A stretch of DNA of 64,000 nucleotides from Chryseobacterium paludis (GCF_025403485.1 NZ_CP099966.1:4067001-4131000), one strand, 5' to 3'; counted from the first letter of the stretch, positions 7,125 through 17,028 are shown. The notes: generated from the letters alone by a model not told the origin. Made by a program: numbers and translations.

Positions 7125-9719
7125 TTATTTTTCTGCTGGTCTGAAAACCAGTCCTGTTTCCTCGAAATAATCTAAAGTGATTCTATCACCGTCATTTACC
7201 GTTCCTGCAAGAATCTCTCTTGATAATTTATTTAAAACTTCCTGTTGGATTACTCTTTTTAAAGGTCTAGCTCCAAATGCAGGGTCATATCCTTTATTCA
7301 TCAGGTAATCCACAGCATCCTGAGTTGCGGTCATAATAATGTTTCGTTTTGCTAACATATCATTGAAGCCCCTTAATTGATACTGAACGATTTTTCCAAT
7401 TTCTTTTTTTCTTAAAGGCTGGAATAGTACCACTTCATCAATTCTGTTTAAGAATTCAGGACGTAATGTTTGTTTTAATAAATCAAAAACTTCGTCTTTC
7501 GTTTTATCTACAATTTCATCCTGGTTTTCTTCAGTGATATTTTCAAAATTCTCCTGAATTAAGTGTGAACCTAAATTCGAGGTCATAATAATAATAGAAT
7601 TTTTGAAATTCACGACACGGCCCTTATTATCTGTCAGACGTCCATCATCTAAAACCTGCAACAGAGTGTTGAAGACATCAGGGTGCGCTTTCTCAATTTC
7701 ATCTAAAAGTACCACAGAATAAGGTCTTCTTCTTACTGCTTCCGTTAACTGTCCGCCTTCATCATATCCAACATATCCAGGAGGCGCTCCTACCAATCTT
7801 GAAACAGAATGACGCTCCTGATATTCACTCATATCGATTCTGGTCATATTGTTTTCATCATCAAATAAGAATTCTGCTAAAGCTTTAGCTAATTCAGTTT
7901 TACCAACTCCTGTTGTTCCTAAGAAAAGGAATGAACCAATTGGTTTTTTTTCATCACTTAAGCCCGCTCTGTTTCTTCTGATCGCATCAGCTACTGCCTG
8001 AATAGCTTCATCTTGTCCTACTACTCTGTGGTGAAGTTCAGTTTCAAGATGTAATAATTTTTCTCTCTCGGACTGTAAAAGTTTTGTTACAGGGATTCCT
8101 GTCCACTTTCCAATTACTTCCGAAATATTTTCAGAGGTTACCTCTTCTTTGATCAGTTCATTCTGATGGTTTTGCATTTCTAATTCCAGTTTCTGCAAAG
8201 CATCTTCTTTCTCCTTGATTTTTCCGTATTGAATTTCTGCTACTTTAGCATAATCTCCTGCTCTGGAAGCTCTTTCAGCTTCTAACTTAAGAGATTCTAT
8301 ATCTTTCTTGATTTGAGTAAGATCCTCACTTTTTTGTTTTTCTTTTAACCATTTAGCATTGATCTCATTCCTCTGCTCAGAAATTTTTGAGATATCTTCT
8401 TTTAAATGCTCTATCTTGGTTTGGTTACCTTCTCTCGAAATGGCTGCCAATTCAATCTCCATCTGCATCAGTTTTCTATCTAAAACATCCAGTTCTTCGG
8501 GTTTTGAATTGATTTCCATTCTTAATTTTGCAGAAGCTTCATCAATAAGGTCAATGGCCTTATCTGGTAAGAATCGATCTGTGATATATCTTTGAGACAT
8601 CTCAACGGCAGCAATAATTGCTTCGTCTTTGATTCTTACTTTATGGTGAGCTTCATATTTATCTTTAATACCCCTAAGAATAGAAATTGCAGACTCTGTA
8701 TCCGGTTCATCAACCATTACTTTTTGGAAACGTCTTTCAAGAGCCTTATCTTTTTCAAAATATTTTTGATACTCATTTAAAGTTGTTGCTCCAATGGCTC
8801 TCAACTCTCCTCTTGCCAAAGCCGGTTTCAAAATATTAGCCGCATCCATAGCACCTTCTCCACCGCCAGCACCTACCAGTGTATGAATCTCATCGATGAA
8901 AAGAATGATCTGTCCGTCTGATTTTATAACTTCATTAACAACAGATTTTAAACGCTCTTCAAACTCTCCTTTATATTTAGCACCCGCAATTAAGGCACCC
9001 ATATCCAATGAATATAATGTTTTATCCATTAGGTTTTCGGGAATATCCCCAGATATGATGCGGTGAGCAATTCCTTCAGCAATAGCTGTTTTACCAACAC
9101 CAGGTTCACCGATTAAGATCGGATTATTTTTAGTTCTTCGGGAAAGAATCTGTAATACGCGACGAATTTCTTCATCACGCCCGATTACTGGATCCAGTTT
9201 TCCTTCGGCTGCTAGTTCATTGAAGTTTTTAGCATATTTATTTAAGGATTGGTAAGTCTCTTCTGAACTTGCTGAGCTCGCCTTACTTCCTTTTCTTAAT
9301 TCTTTAATAGCACCTTCTAATAGATTTTTGGTCACGCCCATATCCTTGAGCATTTTAGAAACTTCAGAGTTTGTTTCCAAAAGTGATAACCATAAATGTT
9401 CAATCGTTACATATTCATCACCCATTTTTTTTGCAATGTTCGGTGCGTCCAGTAAAACTTTATTGGCAGATTGTGAAAGGTAAATGTTTCCGCCCTGAAC
9501 TTTAGGAAGTTTTTCTAAATTTTCTCGGTTACGCTCCCTTACCAGATTTGCATCTGCTTCAGATTTTTTTAATAAGAAAGGTGAAATATTTTCATCTACC
9601 TGAAAAATTCCTTCCAGTAGATGTTGAGGTTCTATGCTTTGATTGCCAAATTCCATAGCAACTTGCTGGGCTGCCTGGATGGCTTCTTGTGATTTTACAG
9701 TATATTGATTTAAGTTCAT
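7125..9719 (-). CDS. clpB: ATP-dependent disaggregase chaperone ClpB (Hsp100)
   Basis: 864 residues, the usual ClpB length. In order: Clp N-domain (1-145), AAA+ domain 1 with Walker [10 protein letters not shown] (about residue 205) and Walker [10 protein letters not shown], the long middle coiled-coil domain that distinguishes ClpB from ClpA/ClpC (about 400-525), then AAA+ domain 2 with Walker [10 protein letters not shown] and Walker [11 protein letters not shown]. The C-terminal D2 subdomain contains [16 protein letters not shown]. It lacks the IGF/L loop needed to bind ClpP, as expected. With DnaK it resolves protein aggregates in the cytoplasm. Single gene with its own terminator. Confidence 0.98.
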   Translation of the reverse strand: MNLNQYTVKSQEAIQAAQQVAMEFGNQSIEPQHLLEGIFQVDENISPFLLKKSEADANLVRERNRENLEKLPKVQGGNIYLSQSANKVLLDAPNIAKKMGDEYVTIEHLWLSLLETNSEVSKMLKDMGVTKNLLEGAIKELRKGSKASSASSEETYQSLNKYAKNFNELAAEGKLDPVIGRDEEIRRVLQILSRRTKNNPILIGEPGVGKTAIAEGIAHRIISGDIPENLMDKTLYSLDMGALIAGAKYKGEFEERLKSVVNEVIKSDGQIILFIDEIHTLVGAGGGEGAMDAANILKPALARGELRAIGATTLNEYQKYFEKDKALERRFQKVMVDEPDTESAISILRGIKDKYEAHHKVRIKDEAIIAAVEMSQRYITDRFLPDKAIDLIDEASAKLRMEINSKPEELDVLDRKLMQMEIELAAISREGNQTKIEHLKEDISKISEQRNEINAKWLKEKQKSEDLTQIKKDIESLKLEAERASRAGDYAKVAEIQYGKIKEKEDALQKLELEMQNHQNELIKEEVTSENISEVIGKWTGIPVTKLLQSEREKLLHLETELHHRVVGQDEAIQAVADAIRRNRAGLSDEKKPIGSFLFLGTTGVGKTELAKALAEFLFDDENNMTRIDMSEYQERHSVSRLVGAPPGYVGYDEGGQLTEAVRRRPYSVVLLDEIEKAHPDVFNTLLQVLDDGRLTDNKGRVVNFKNSIIIMTSNLGSHLIQENFENITEENQDEIVDKTKDEVFDLLKQTLRPEFLNRIDEVVLFQPLRKKEIGKIVQYQLRGFNDMLAKRNIIMTATQDAVDYLMNKGYDPAFGARPLKRVIQQEVLNKLSREILAGTVNDGDRITLDYFEETGLVFRPAEK

Positions 9720-10078
9720 ATTTTATATTTTTGAGTTGATTTAAGCAATTTAGATTTCAGACCATAAGACCTTGAATTAAAATAAATTTTAAAATCTTTT
9801 ATCTAAAGTCTGATGTCCTAGATCTAATTTTAATCATTTAATTCGAGTACCATATCGCAAAAACTGTTCAATTATTGAATTTTCAAATATTTAGGACAAA
9901 ATTTCCGAATATTGCATTTTGAGCTGCGCTTTCACTAGACAAAATTTCCATTTTTTAAAAATCAGTTGTAAATTTTGACATCTCTTATAGTCTTATTATG
10001 ATTAAAAAGAGTATCTAAAAACTTTATAGACCAAAAATCTACAGTTTAAATCAAAAAAGTTACTTTTGTATTTTACTG
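9720..10078. other. Divergent intergenic region between clpB and the TetR regulator gene
   Basis: 359 bases without a gene. The right end has a perfect flavobacterial -7 box, TACTTTTG at 10061-10068, only ten bases before the regulator's ATG, so its mRNA would be nearly leaderless. The stretch at about 9748-9830 holds imperfect inverted copies of a TAGATTTCAGACC / GTCTGATGTC.TAGATCTAA element that resembles the spacer at 18898-18965. No clear clpB promoter could be picked out. Confidence 0.65.
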
Positions 10079-10657
10079 ATGGAGCTTAAAGAAAAACAAA
10101 GAAAAATATTAGACGAAGCCGTTCAGCTTTTCAAAGAGAAAGGTTATATGGGTAGCTCTGTAAGAGACTTGGCTACCAAGCTGAATATAAAGGCTGCTTC
10201 CTTGTATGCACATATCCGATCTAAAGAAGAGATTCTTGAATGGATCTGTTTTGGAATTGCACAAGATTTCTTTGTAGAGCTGGAGGAAGTACAAAACACG
10301 GATCTCAATCCAAAAGATAAATTGAATTTATTTATTGATAAACATTTATCTATTGTGCTTAAAAACCCTGATGTTACCCATATTTATTCCAATGAATGGA
10401 AACATCTTGAAGAAAGGCTTCCTGAATTTGTAGAATTAAGGAAGAAATATCAGCAAGAAGTTGAACAATTAATTTCTATGATCTATAAAGCTGAGAATTG
10501 GGAATTAAAATCACCTGTTTTTACGACTAGATTTATTCTTCATACTTTAAACAATTCCTATTTCTGGTTTAAAAGAAATACAGAATCGACTACTGAAATT
10601 ACCGATGAGATCAGGAATAAGATACTTTTTGGGCTTCTTGGAAATGAAAAACAATAG
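10079..10657 (+). CDS. TetR/AcrR-family transcriptional regulator, probable regulator of the paa cluster
   Basis: 192 residues. The N-terminal TetR DNA-binding domain covers about 8-55, with the helix-turn-helix in SSVRDLATKLNIKAASLYAHIRSKEE (quoted in part: KAASLYAHI). The C-terminal helical ligand-binding domain is divergent, as is usual. Its position directly upstream of paaK on the same strand, plus a palindrome over the paaK start site at 10913-10926, suggests it represses the pathway and responds to phenylacetyl-CoA, as PaaR-type TetR proteins do; that is inference. A -7 box ten bases before the ATG implies a leaderless or very short leader. Confidence 0.9.
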   Translation: MELKEKQRKILDEAVQLFKEKGYMGSSVRDLATKLNIKAASLYAHIRSKEEILEWICFGIAQDFFVELEEVQNTDLNPKDKLNLFIDKHLSIVLKNPDVTHIYSNEWKHLEERLPEFVELRKKYQQEVEQLISMIYKAENWELKSPVFTTRFILHTLNNSYFWFKRNTESTTEITDEIRNKILFGLLGNEKQ

Positions 10658-10664
10658 GCTTAAG

Positions 10665-10790
10665 GATTGAAATCTTCAATTTAATCTTTTTCATTCTGAC
10701 TGAGAAAATCTAAATACTAAATTGTATAACTAAAGATCCTCCACTGTATTCCATTCTGAATGACAAGTTAAATGAGAGATTTTATAGGAG
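10665..10790. repeat. Degenerate copies of a TCATTCTGA... dispersed-type element
   Basis: The spacer contains TTTTTCATTCTGACTGAG followed by AAAATCT, and later CCATTCTGAATGAC followed by AGAGATTTTA. Both resemble the fragment TGTCATTCAGAGCAAAGCG..AGAATCT at about 14395-14425. Similar elements are, from memory, scattered between genes in many Bacteroidota. Boundaries are approximate. Confidence 0.4.
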
Positions 10791-10877
10791 ATTCAAATAT
10801 CATTTATTGTTGAAATTCCGCACTGTTTTCGGATAAATTATTTAGAACTATTCAAAATATGACGAAAATCATAAAAA

Positions 10878-10909
10878 TTTTGTCAGCTCCCAAAATCTTT
10901 TTAAATTTA
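10878..10909 (+). promoter_or_regulatory. Predicted flavobacterial promoter of the paa operon
   Basis: TTTTG at 10878-10882 and TAAATTTA at 10902-10909 fit the Bacteroidota -33 (TTTG) and -7 (TAnnTTTG) elements, with 19 bases between. The last base of the -7 box deviates. Transcription would start near 10915, about 20 bases before the paaK ATG. Confidence 0.55.
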
Positions 10910-10912
10910 CAC

Positions 10913-10926
10913 CTAACAAATGTTAG
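10913..10926. promoter_or_regulatory. Candidate operator: inverted repeat at the paaK start
   Basis: CTAACA-AA-TGTTAG has perfect six-base arms. It begins four bases after the -7 box and ends nine bases before the paaK ATG, so a bound protein would block initiation. The TetR-family regulator encoded immediately upstream is the obvious candidate. Confidence 0.5.
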
Positions 10927-10935
10927 TTAGTTTTT

Positions 10936-12255
10936 ATGGATTTTTCAGTTGAATATTTAAAACTCGACCAATTGAGACAGCTCCAATCTGAAAGATTGGT
11001 GAATTTGGTCAGTTATCTTGAGGACAGATCGGATTTTTATAGAAAGAAATTTAATGAATTGGGAATATCACCTCAGGAAATAAGGTCAATTGAAGATATT
11101 TCAAAACTACCAATTACCTATAAACAGGATTTAAGAGATAACTATCCTTTCGGATTATTTACGGTTCCAAAAAATGAGTTACAAAGAATTCATTGCTCGA
11201 GTGGAACAACAGGAAAGCCAACAGTAGTAGGATATACCAAAGAAGATGTTGATCTTTTCAGCGAGGTGGTTGCAAGATCATTAAATGCTGCAGGTGCAAA
11301 ACCAGGGATGCAATTGCATAATGCATATGGTTATGGAATTTTTACCGGCGGACTTGGGCTTCATTATGGAGCTGAAAAATTAGGAATGAGTGTTCTTCCT
11401 ATTTCTGGAGGAATGACCACAAGGCAGGTAGATCTAATCATGGACTTTAAACCGGAAGTAATTTGTTGTTCACCATCCTATGCGCTGACAATTGCTGATG
11501 AGTTTGCTAAAAGAGGAATTTCTGCAGCGGAGATTAGTTTAAAATATGCTGTTTTAGGATCAGAACCCTGGACGGAAATTATACGACATCATATTGAAGA
11601 GAAACTAGGTGTTCATGCAACCAATATTTATGGATTGAGTGAAATTATTGGACCTGGAGTCTCCATGGAAGATTTTGAAGAAAAAGGAGGTTCTTATATC
11701 TGGGAAGATCATTTTTATCCGGAAATTTTAGATCCGGTTACAAAGCAGCCGGTTCCTTTTGGAGAAGAAGGGGTTTTAGTGATCACTACCTTAACGAAAA
11801 AAGCAATGCCTCTTTTAAGATATTGGACAAATGATATTACAAGTCTTTATTACGATGAGAACGCTAAAAGAAGTATGGTTAAAATGAGACCTCTTCTGGG
11901 AAGAGCCGATGATATGCTGATTGTAAGAGGAGTGAATGTATATCCAAGTCAGATAGAAGAAGCTTTTTCACATGTACAGGGAGTGGTTCCGAATTATTAT
12001 CTTACACCGATTGAAAAAGAACAGATGTGTGTAGCTCTGGATATCGACCTGGAAATTGATGATGATTTTGTGAAATCTGAGCAACTTGAAATAAATACCG
12101 ATGATTATGTTATTTTTGTCGGAAACTTTGGAAAAAATATAGAAAACGAAATAAAGAAAAGAGTAGGAATTACAACGAAAGTTAGAATTCATGCTCAAGA
12201 CAGCTTGCCAAAATGCGAGGGTGGAAAAATTAATAGAATACTTAAGAAAAAATGA
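10936..12255 (+). CDS. paaK: Phenylacetate--CoA ligase
   Basis: 439 residues, the usual length for PaaK. It activates phenylacetate to phenylacetyl-CoA with ATP, the entry step of the pathway. The AMP-binding P-loop-like motif SSGTTGKPT lies at about residue 94-102. The adenylate-forming motifs YGLSEIIGPG and GRADDMLIVRGVNVYPSQIEE follow, with the C-terminal AMP-binding domain carrying the catalytic Lys near the end (GGKINRI). It is the first gene of the operon after the predicted operator, and its TGA overlaps the paaE ATG by four bases. Cytoplasmic. High confidence from motifs plus context. Confidence 0.97.
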   Translation: MDFSVEYLKLDQLRQLQSERLVNLVSYLEDRSDFYRKKFNELGISPQEIRSIEDISKLPITYKQDLRDNYPFGLFTVPKNELQRIHCSSGTTGKPTVVGYTKEDVDLFSEVVARSLNAAGAKPGMQLHNAYGYGIFTGGLGLHYGAEKLGMSVLPISGGMTTRQVDLIMDFKPEVICCSPSYALTIADEFAKRGISAAEISLKYAVLGSEPWTEIIRHHIEEKLGVHATNIYGLSEIIGPGVSMEDFEEKGGSYIWEDHFYPEILDPVTKQPVPFGEEGVLVITTLTKKAMPLLRYWTNDITSLYYDENAKRSMVKMRPLLGRADDMLIVRGVNVYPSQIEEAFSHVQGVVPNYYLTPIEKEQMCVALDIDLEIDDDFVKSEQLEINTDDYVIFVGNFGKNIENEIKKRVGITTKVRIHAQDSLPKCEGGKINRILKKK

Positions 12256-13337
12256 ATTCATTTTATAAACTAAAAACTGTAAAAGTTCAGAAAGATACCG
12301 ATGAAGCTGTAAACGTTGCGGTAGAAATTCCTGAAGAGTTGAAGGACAAATTCAGATTCAAGCAAGGGCAGTATCTTAACTTCCGGATGATGATTGATGG
12401 AAATGAAGAGAGACGTTCTTATTCTATCTGCAATGCTCCAAGTGAAAAAAGCAACACGTTGGAAGTATTGGTAAAACTTTTAGAAGGTGGAAAAGTTTCA
12501 GGATATTTTAATGAACATCTTCATATGGATGAACTGCTGGAAGTGATGCCACCAATGGGAGGTTTTAACACCAGCTATCATCCGACGAATACAAAGACCT
12601 ATGTTGGTTTAGCGGCGGGAAGTGGAATAAGTCCGGTTCTTTCCAATATCAAAGAAAGTCTTTACCAGGAACCTGACAGTAAGGCTTATCTGTTCTATAG
12701 TAACAGAAGCATGAATCATGTTATGAAAAAGGGTGAAATAGACAAATTGGTTGAACATTTCAAAGGAAGACTAAGTGTAGTTTATCTTGTAAGTCGTGAA
12801 AAACATGAAGATCCAATTTTTGAAGGAAGAATTTCTCCGGAAAAATTAGATCATTTATTTGAAAGATATACGGATATTGATGTTAAAGAGGCTACTTATT
12901 TCATCTGTGGACCTGCGGAAATGATCAAAGGAATTTCTGATTATTTAAAGAAAGATAAAAAAGTACCCGCTATTCAGGTTTTATTTGAATACTTCACAGC
13001 TCCGGACGATGAAAATTCTGAAGAAATGAGTGATGAGTTCAAGGCGATTGCCAATATAGAAAGTATGGTAACGGTCATTATTGATGACGATGAATATTCA
13101 TTCCACCTTAATTCTAAAAAAGAGAGTATCTTAGATAAAGCATTGAAAGACAATCTTCCTGTACCTTTTGCTTGTAAGGGAGGAGTTTGTTGTACGTGTA
13201 AAGCGGAAGTTTTAGAAGGAGAAGTTTTCATGGAGAAAAATTTCGCGCTTACCGAAGATGAAGTAGCAAGAGGATTTGTTCTTACTTGCCAATGTCACCC
13301 TACAACGAATGTGGTGATGCTTAATTATGACGTTTAA
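12252..13337 (+). CDS. paaE: Phenylacetyl-CoA epoxidase reductase subunit PaaE
   Basis: 361 residues. An N-terminal FAD-binding ferredoxin-reductase domain (RRSYSICNAPSE, about 55-66) is followed by an NAD(P)-binding domain (GLAAGSGISPVLSNI) and a C-terminal plant-type 2Fe-2S ferredoxin domain with ligands in CKGGVCCTC plus a distal Cys in LTCQCHP. It passes electrons from NADPH to the PaaA diiron centre. Most bacteria order these genes paaABCDE; here paaE comes before paaA and is coupled to paaK by ATGA overlap. Confidence 0.96.
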   Translation: MNSFYKLKTVKVQKDTDEAVNVAVEIPEELKDKFRFKQGQYLNFRMMIDGNEERRSYSICNAPSEKSNTLEVLVKLLEGGKVSGYFNEHLHMDELLEVMPPMGGFNTSYHPTNTKTYVGLAAGSGISPVLSNIKESLYQEPDSKAYLFYSNRSMNHVMKKGEIDKLVEHFKGRLSVVYLVSREKHEDPIFEGRISPEKLDHLFERYTDIDVKEATYFICGPAEMIKGISDYLKKDKKVPAIQVLFEYFTAPDDENSEEMSDEFKAIANIESMVTVIIDDDEYSFHLNSKKESILDKALKDNLPVPFACKGGVCCTCKAEVLEGEVFMEKNFALTEDEVARGFVLTCQCHPTTNVVMLNYDV

Positions 13338-13356
13338 ATTGTATTAACGATTCATT

Positions 13357-13392
13357 GTAAAAAGTATTCATGAATACCTAGGTACTTTTTAC
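13357..13392. repeat. Nested inverted repeats between paaE and paaA
   Basis: The outer arms GTAAAAAGTA / TACTTTTTAC enclose the perfect palindrome GTATTCATGAATAC and the palindrome CCTAGG. The AAAGTATTCATG core recurs before paaH at 16915-17000. It could be an RNA hairpin that shapes the intercistronic region or a dispersed palindromic element; there is no T-run, so it is not a standard terminator. Confidence 0.65.
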
Positions 13393-13413
13393 ATTTTACA
13401 AAAAACAAAAGAT

Positions 13414-14352
13414 ATGGACTTAGAAAAATTTGTTCAATACGTTCACGAAGAGAATAAAGTAGAACCAAAAGATGTAATGCCTGATGATTACAGAAAATTA
13501 TTGGTTCGTCAGATTTCACAGCATGCACATTCTGAAATTGTTGGGATGCTACCTGAAGCGAACTGGATCTCCAGGGCTCCTTCATTAAGAAGAAAAATGG
13601 CTTTGTTGGCTAAAGTTCAGGATGAAGCAGGACATGGTTTATACCTTTATTCTGCAACTGAAACTTTAGGAAACGGAACTATCAGAGCTGACAGAGATGC
13701 TACTTATGATGATATGCTTGAAGGGAAAGCGAAATATTCGAGTATTTTCAATTATCCTACCTTAAGTTGGGCAGATATTGGTGCGATCGGTTGGTTGGTA
13801 GATGGCGCAGCTATTATGAACCAGGTCATGTTGATGGGAAATTCTTATGGTCCCTATTCAAGAGCAATGGTGAAAATCTGTAAAGAAGAATCTTTCCACC
13901 AAAGACAGGGTTATGAGATTTTAATGGCGCTTTGTCGTGGAACAAAACAACAGAAAGAAATGGCTCAGGCTTCTTTAGATCGTTTTTGGTGGCCGGCGTT
14001 AATGATGTTCGGACCTAATGATGACAGCTCGCCAAACTCTAAAATTTCAATGAACTATAGGGTAAAGCGTGAGAGTAATGACAGTCTTCGTCAAAGGTTT
14101 ATCGATGTTACCGTTTCTCAGGCTGAATTCCTTGGATTAACAGTTCCGGATAAAGATTTGAAATGGAATGAAGAAAGAGGTCATTACGATTTCGGAGAGC
14201 TTCCATGGGATGAGTTCATGACGATCCTAAAAGGGAATGGACCATGTAACAAGAAAAGATTACAGACGAAGGTAAAGGCTCAGCAGGAAAATCTTTGGGT
14301 AAGAGAAGCGGCAGCAGCTTTTGCGGAAAAACAACAAAAAGAAGTAATATAA
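13414..14352 (+). CDS. paaA: 1,2-phenylacetyl-CoA epoxidase catalytic subunit PaaA
   Basis: 312 residues, the family length. A bacterial multicomponent monooxygenase alpha subunit with a ferritin-like four-helix bundle; diiron ligands are expected in the [14 protein letters not shown] motif (about residue 70) and the [13 protein letters not shown] motif (about residue 160), both clear. It epoxidises the ring of phenylacetyl-CoA. It forms a complex with PaaC and receives electrons from PaaE. The spacer after it (118 bases) contains repeat sequence but no terminator. Confidence 0.98.
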   Translation: MDLEKFVQYVHEENKVEPKDVMPDDYRKLLVRQISQHAHSEIVGMLPEANWISRAPSLRRKMALLAKVQDEAGHGLYLYSATETLGNGTIRADRDATYDDMLEGKAKYSSIFNYPTLSWADIGAIGWLVDGAAIMNQVMLMGNSYGPYSRAMVKICKEESFHQRQGYEILMALCRGTKQQKEMAQASLDRFWWPALMMFGPNDDSSPNSKISMNYRVKRESNDSLRQRFIDVTVSQAEFLGLTVPDKDLKWNEERGHYDFGELPWDEFMTILKGNGPCNKKRLQTKVKAQQENLWVREAAAAFAEKQQKEVI

Positions 14353-14470
14353 ATAATATAACAATATACCAATGTAAAAATATAACAATTCTATTGTCAT
14401 TCAGAGCAAAGCGCAGAATCTTCAATTGGTAACAGTTATATGGATGCATTGTTAAATTTATAATTTGACT
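14353..14470. repeat. TAACAAT-type inverted-repeat spacer between paaA and paaB
   Basis: The spacer contains ATAACAATATACCAATGTA, then ATATAACAATTCTATTGTC, then the TCATTCAGAGCAAAGCGCAG element, and ends with GCATTGTTAAATTTA. The TAACAATGTA words and their inverse recur in the spacers at 15988-16101 and 20172-20289. Confidence 0.5.
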
Positions 14471-14752
14471 ATGGCAAATTTAGATATGTGGGAAGTGTTT
14501 ATTCAGACTAAACCGGGTTTATCTCACAAACATGTTGGAATTGTACAGGCACCAACAGCAGAAATGGCTTTGCAAAATGCAAGAGACGTTTATACAAGAA
14601 GAAAAGAAGGAACCTCTGTGTGGGTAGTTCCAAGTAAATATATAGTAACTTCAGAAGGAGTTGATAAGGAATCTTTTTTTGATCCTGCAGATGACAAATT
14701 ATACCGTCACCCAACTTTTTATGATATTCCTAATGACGTAAAAAACATGTAA
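14471..14752 (+). CDS. paaB: 1,2-phenylacetyl-CoA epoxidase subunit PaaB
   Basis: 93 residues from the ATG at 14471; a TTG two codons earlier is less likely. Small PaaB-family protein (WEVFIQTKPGLSHKHVG, then FFDPADDKLYRHPTFYDIP), required for epoxidase activity; it bridges PaaA/PaaC units in the complex. Its stop is followed one base later by the paaC start, so the two are tightly coupled. Confidence 0.96.
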   Translation: MANLDMWEVFIQTKPGLSHKHVGIVQAPTAEMALQNARDVYTRRKEGTSVWVVPSKYIVTSEGVDKESFFDPADDKLYRHPTFYDIPNDVKNM

Positions 14753-14753
14753 G

Positions 14754-15503
14754 ATGAGTGCACTATTCAATTATTTATTAAAATTAGCAGACGACAGCTT
14801 CATTATGGGACAGAGATTGTCTGCATGGTGTGGTGAGGGTCCGTATTTGGAAGAGGATATTGCATTGACAAACATTGCTTTAGATGAATTAGGTCAGGCC
14901 AATAACTTTTACGTTTATGCATCAAGAGTTGCTGATAATGGAAAAAGTGAAGATGATTTGGCGTTTTTAAGATATGAACATGAGTATCTAAATGCACATC
15001 TTACAGAACTTCCCAATGAAGATTATGCACAAACGATTCTTAAAGTATATGTTTTTTCTGTATATCAGAAACTAATGTATGAAGCGTTGTCAAGTTCTGC
15101 AGATGAAGAACTTTCTGCAATTGCTCAGAAATCTTTTAAAGAAGTTAGATATCATTATACACATACTGCATCTTGGATGAAAATTTTCGCTCAGGGTACA
15201 GAAGAAAGTAAAGCCCGTTTAGTGAAAGCGATTGAAAATATCTGGGAATACACAAAAGGGCTATTCGCAAAAGTAGAAGGAGAAGATGATTTAATAGCTT
15301 TAAATATCACTCCGAATGTTGATGAACTATACAACCAGTTTATTGCGATCACGGAAAAAGATTTTCAGGATTTTGGCCTAGAGTATCCAAAGGATCATTT
15401 TATGCAGCCAAAATCAAGAACTGGATATCATACAGAATATTTTGGATTCATTCTTTGTGAATTACAATATATGCAGAGAGCTTATCCAGGATGTACTTGG
15501 TAA
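14754..15503 (+). CDS. paaC: 1,2-phenylacetyl-CoA epoxidase structural subunit PaaC
   Basis: 249 residues with a ferritin-like fold. PaaC is the inactive partner of PaaA and stabilises it. Recognisable family segments include LADDSFIMGQRLSAWCGEGP, IALDELGQANNFYVYASRV and VRYHYTHTASWMKIFAQGTEES (each quoted only in part here by name of region). The gene follows paaB by one base and precedes paaD by 19 bases. The paaD start is a TTG, so spacing alone suggests a continuous transcript. Confidence 0.96.
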   Translation: MSALFNYLLKLADDSFIMGQRLSAWCGEGPYLEEDIALTNIALDELGQANNFYVYASRVADNGKSEDDLAFLRYEHEYLNAHLTELPNEDYAQTILKVYVFSVYQKLMYEALSSSADEELSAIAQKSFKEVRYHYTHTASWMKIFAQGTEESKARLVKAIENIWEYTKGLFAKVEGEDDLIALNITPNVDELYNQFIAITEKDFQDFGLEYPKDHFMQPKSRTGYHTEYFGFILCELQYMQRAYPGCTW

Positions 15504-15522
15504 ACTATATTAAACTCAGAAA

Positions 15523-15987
15523 TTGAACCAGCTTTTAGATTTATTAAAAACAATCCCAGATCCTGAAATTCCGGTTATTAATATCGTGGAATTAGGAATC
15601 GTGCGTGAGGCGAAAGTAACGAGTGAAAATACTTGTGAAGTAATTATTACTCCTACTTATTCGGCTTGCCCCGCTATGTTTACGATCGAAGAAGATATCA
15701 TGAAAATGATGAAAGAGAATGGTTGGGATGCTAAAGTAGTAACCAAAATGTTTCCGATTTGGACAACGGACTGGTTAACAGATGAAGCAAGAGAAAAGCT
15801 TCGTGTTTATGGAATTACACCTCCTGAAAAAGGAGCAGATGAACATCATATTGGGAAACCAAAAAAATGTCCCCGTTGTGGTTCTATGAATTCAAAACAG
15901 ATCAGCAGATTTGGATCCACACTATGTAAGGCTTCCTATCAATGCTTAGACTGTTTAGAACCTTTTGACTATTTTAAATGCCACTGA
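15523..15987 (+). CDS. paaD: PaaD, MIP18/SufT-like assembly factor for the phenylacetyl-CoA epoxidase
   Basis: 154 residues from a TTG start (MNQLLDLLKTIPDPEIPVI matches the family N-terminus, so the TTG is well supported). The MIP18/DUF59 domain has the DPEIPVINIVELGIV motif and the reactive Cys region TYSACPAM. The C-terminus has a zinc-ribbon-like pattern, CPRCGS and CLDCLEPF. PaaD is thought to help mature the metal centres of the epoxidase. Confidence 0.95.
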   Translation: MNQLLDLLKTIPDPEIPVINIVELGIVREAKVTSENTCEVIITPTYSACPAMFTIEEDIMKMMKENGWDAKVVTKMFPIWTTDWLTDEAREKLRVYGITPPEKGADEHHIGKPKKCPRCGSMNSKQISRFGSTLCKASYQCLDCLEPFDYFKCH

Positions 15988-16101
15988 TTAATGTATTTTT
16001 AGTATTATCAATTTAAGTAATGATATACATATAAATCATAGCTTGCTACATTATTTTATATTGTTAAATTAGTGCATTGTTAAATAATAACTTAAAAAAC
16101 T
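15988..16101. repeat. TAACAAT-type spacer between paaD and paaG
   Basis: Contains TATATTGTTAAATTAG and GCATTGTTAAATAATAAC, sharing GCATTGTTAAAT with the end of the spacer at 14353-14470. No terminator or promoter is convincing. Confidence 0.4.
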
Positions 16102-16902
16102 ATGTATACACAACTTGATATTGAAACGCATTTTGACGGAAAGCTAAAAATTGCTTACCTGAATCAACCTGATACTATGAACGCGCTTACAAAGCCATCT
16201 TTATCAGATTTAAAAGATTTTATTAAATCTTGTAATGAAGATGATACCGTAAGATGTGTGGCGATTTCCGGAAGAGGAAGAGCATTTTGTTCAGGCCAAA
16301 ATTTAGATGATGCTTTCGTACAGGGTAATGAACACCATGATAACGATATCATTAGAAAAATAGTGGTGGATTATTACAATCCTCTGGTTACAGAAGTAAC
16401 GCATTGCAAAAAACCTGTTATTGCATTGGTAAATGGACCTGCTGTGGGAGCTGGTGCAATGTTGGCATTAATCTGTGACTTTGTTTTAGCAGTTGATAAA
16501 TCTTATTTTGCTCAGGCATTTTCAAATATCGGACTGATTCCTGATACAGGTGGAACTTACTTTTTACCTAAGCTACTGGGAAGACAGTTAGCAAATTATT
16601 TAGCTTTCACAGGTAAAAAATTATCTGCAGAAGAAGCAAAATCTTACGGACTGGTTGCTGAAGTTTTTAATGAAGAGGAATTTGCTTCGAAATCAATGGA
16701 AATTTTAGAAAAAATGGCGAATATGCCAACGGCAGCTATTAAATTAACTAAAAAGGCTTTTGCTCAATCATACAATAACACATTGAAAGAACAGCTTGAA
16801 TTAGAAGGGGATTTACAGCAGGAAGCAGCAGAAACTGAAGATTTCATAGAAGGTGTAAATGCCTTTTTACAAAAAAGAAAACCTAATTATAAAGGAAGGT
16901 AA
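16102..16902 (+). CDS. paaG: 1,2-epoxyphenylacetyl-CoA isomerase (crotonase family)
   Basis: 266 residues. Crotonase fold with the oxyanion-hole regions RGRAFCSGQNLDD and NGPAVGAGAMLAL, and the catalytic Asp in IGLIPDTGGT, a hallmark of PaaG rather than PaaF. The YNPLV segment also matches PaaG. It turns the ring epoxide into the oxepin-CoA and also shifts double bonds later in the pathway. No clear paaF hydratase is present in the cluster; the crotonase at 29054-29818 is a possible but unproven stand-in. Confidence 0.92.
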   Translation: MYTQLDIETHFDGKLKIAYLNQPDTMNALTKPSLSDLKDFIKSCNEDDTVRCVAISGRGRAFCSGQNLDDAFVQGNEHHDNDIIRKIVVDYYNPLVTEVTHCKKPVIALVNGPAVGAGAMLALICDFVLAVDKSYFAQAFSNIGLIPDTGGTYFLPKLLGRQLANYLAFTGKKLSAEEAKSYGLVAEVFNEEEFASKSMEILEKMANMPTAAIKLTKKAFAQSYNNTLKEQLELEGDLQQEAAETEDFIEGVNAFLQKRKPNYKGR

Positions 16903-16914
16903 AAATTTCGTATT

Positions 16915-17000
16915 AAAGTATTCATGTGAAATGTATTTATGATTCTAGCTTGAATTTTAAATATCAAGATTTAAAGTCTGAATTTTTACATGAATACTTT
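16915..17000. repeat. 13-base inverted repeat before paaH
   Basis: AAAGTATTCATGT at 16915-16927 is matched by its exact reverse complement ACATGAATACTTT at 16988-17000. Adjacent AATGTATTTATG words are also inverted around the same spacer. The core is shared with the paaE-paaA spacer. Confidence 0.6.
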
Positions 17001-17028
17001 TTACATAAATACATTGTACAAAAAAGAA

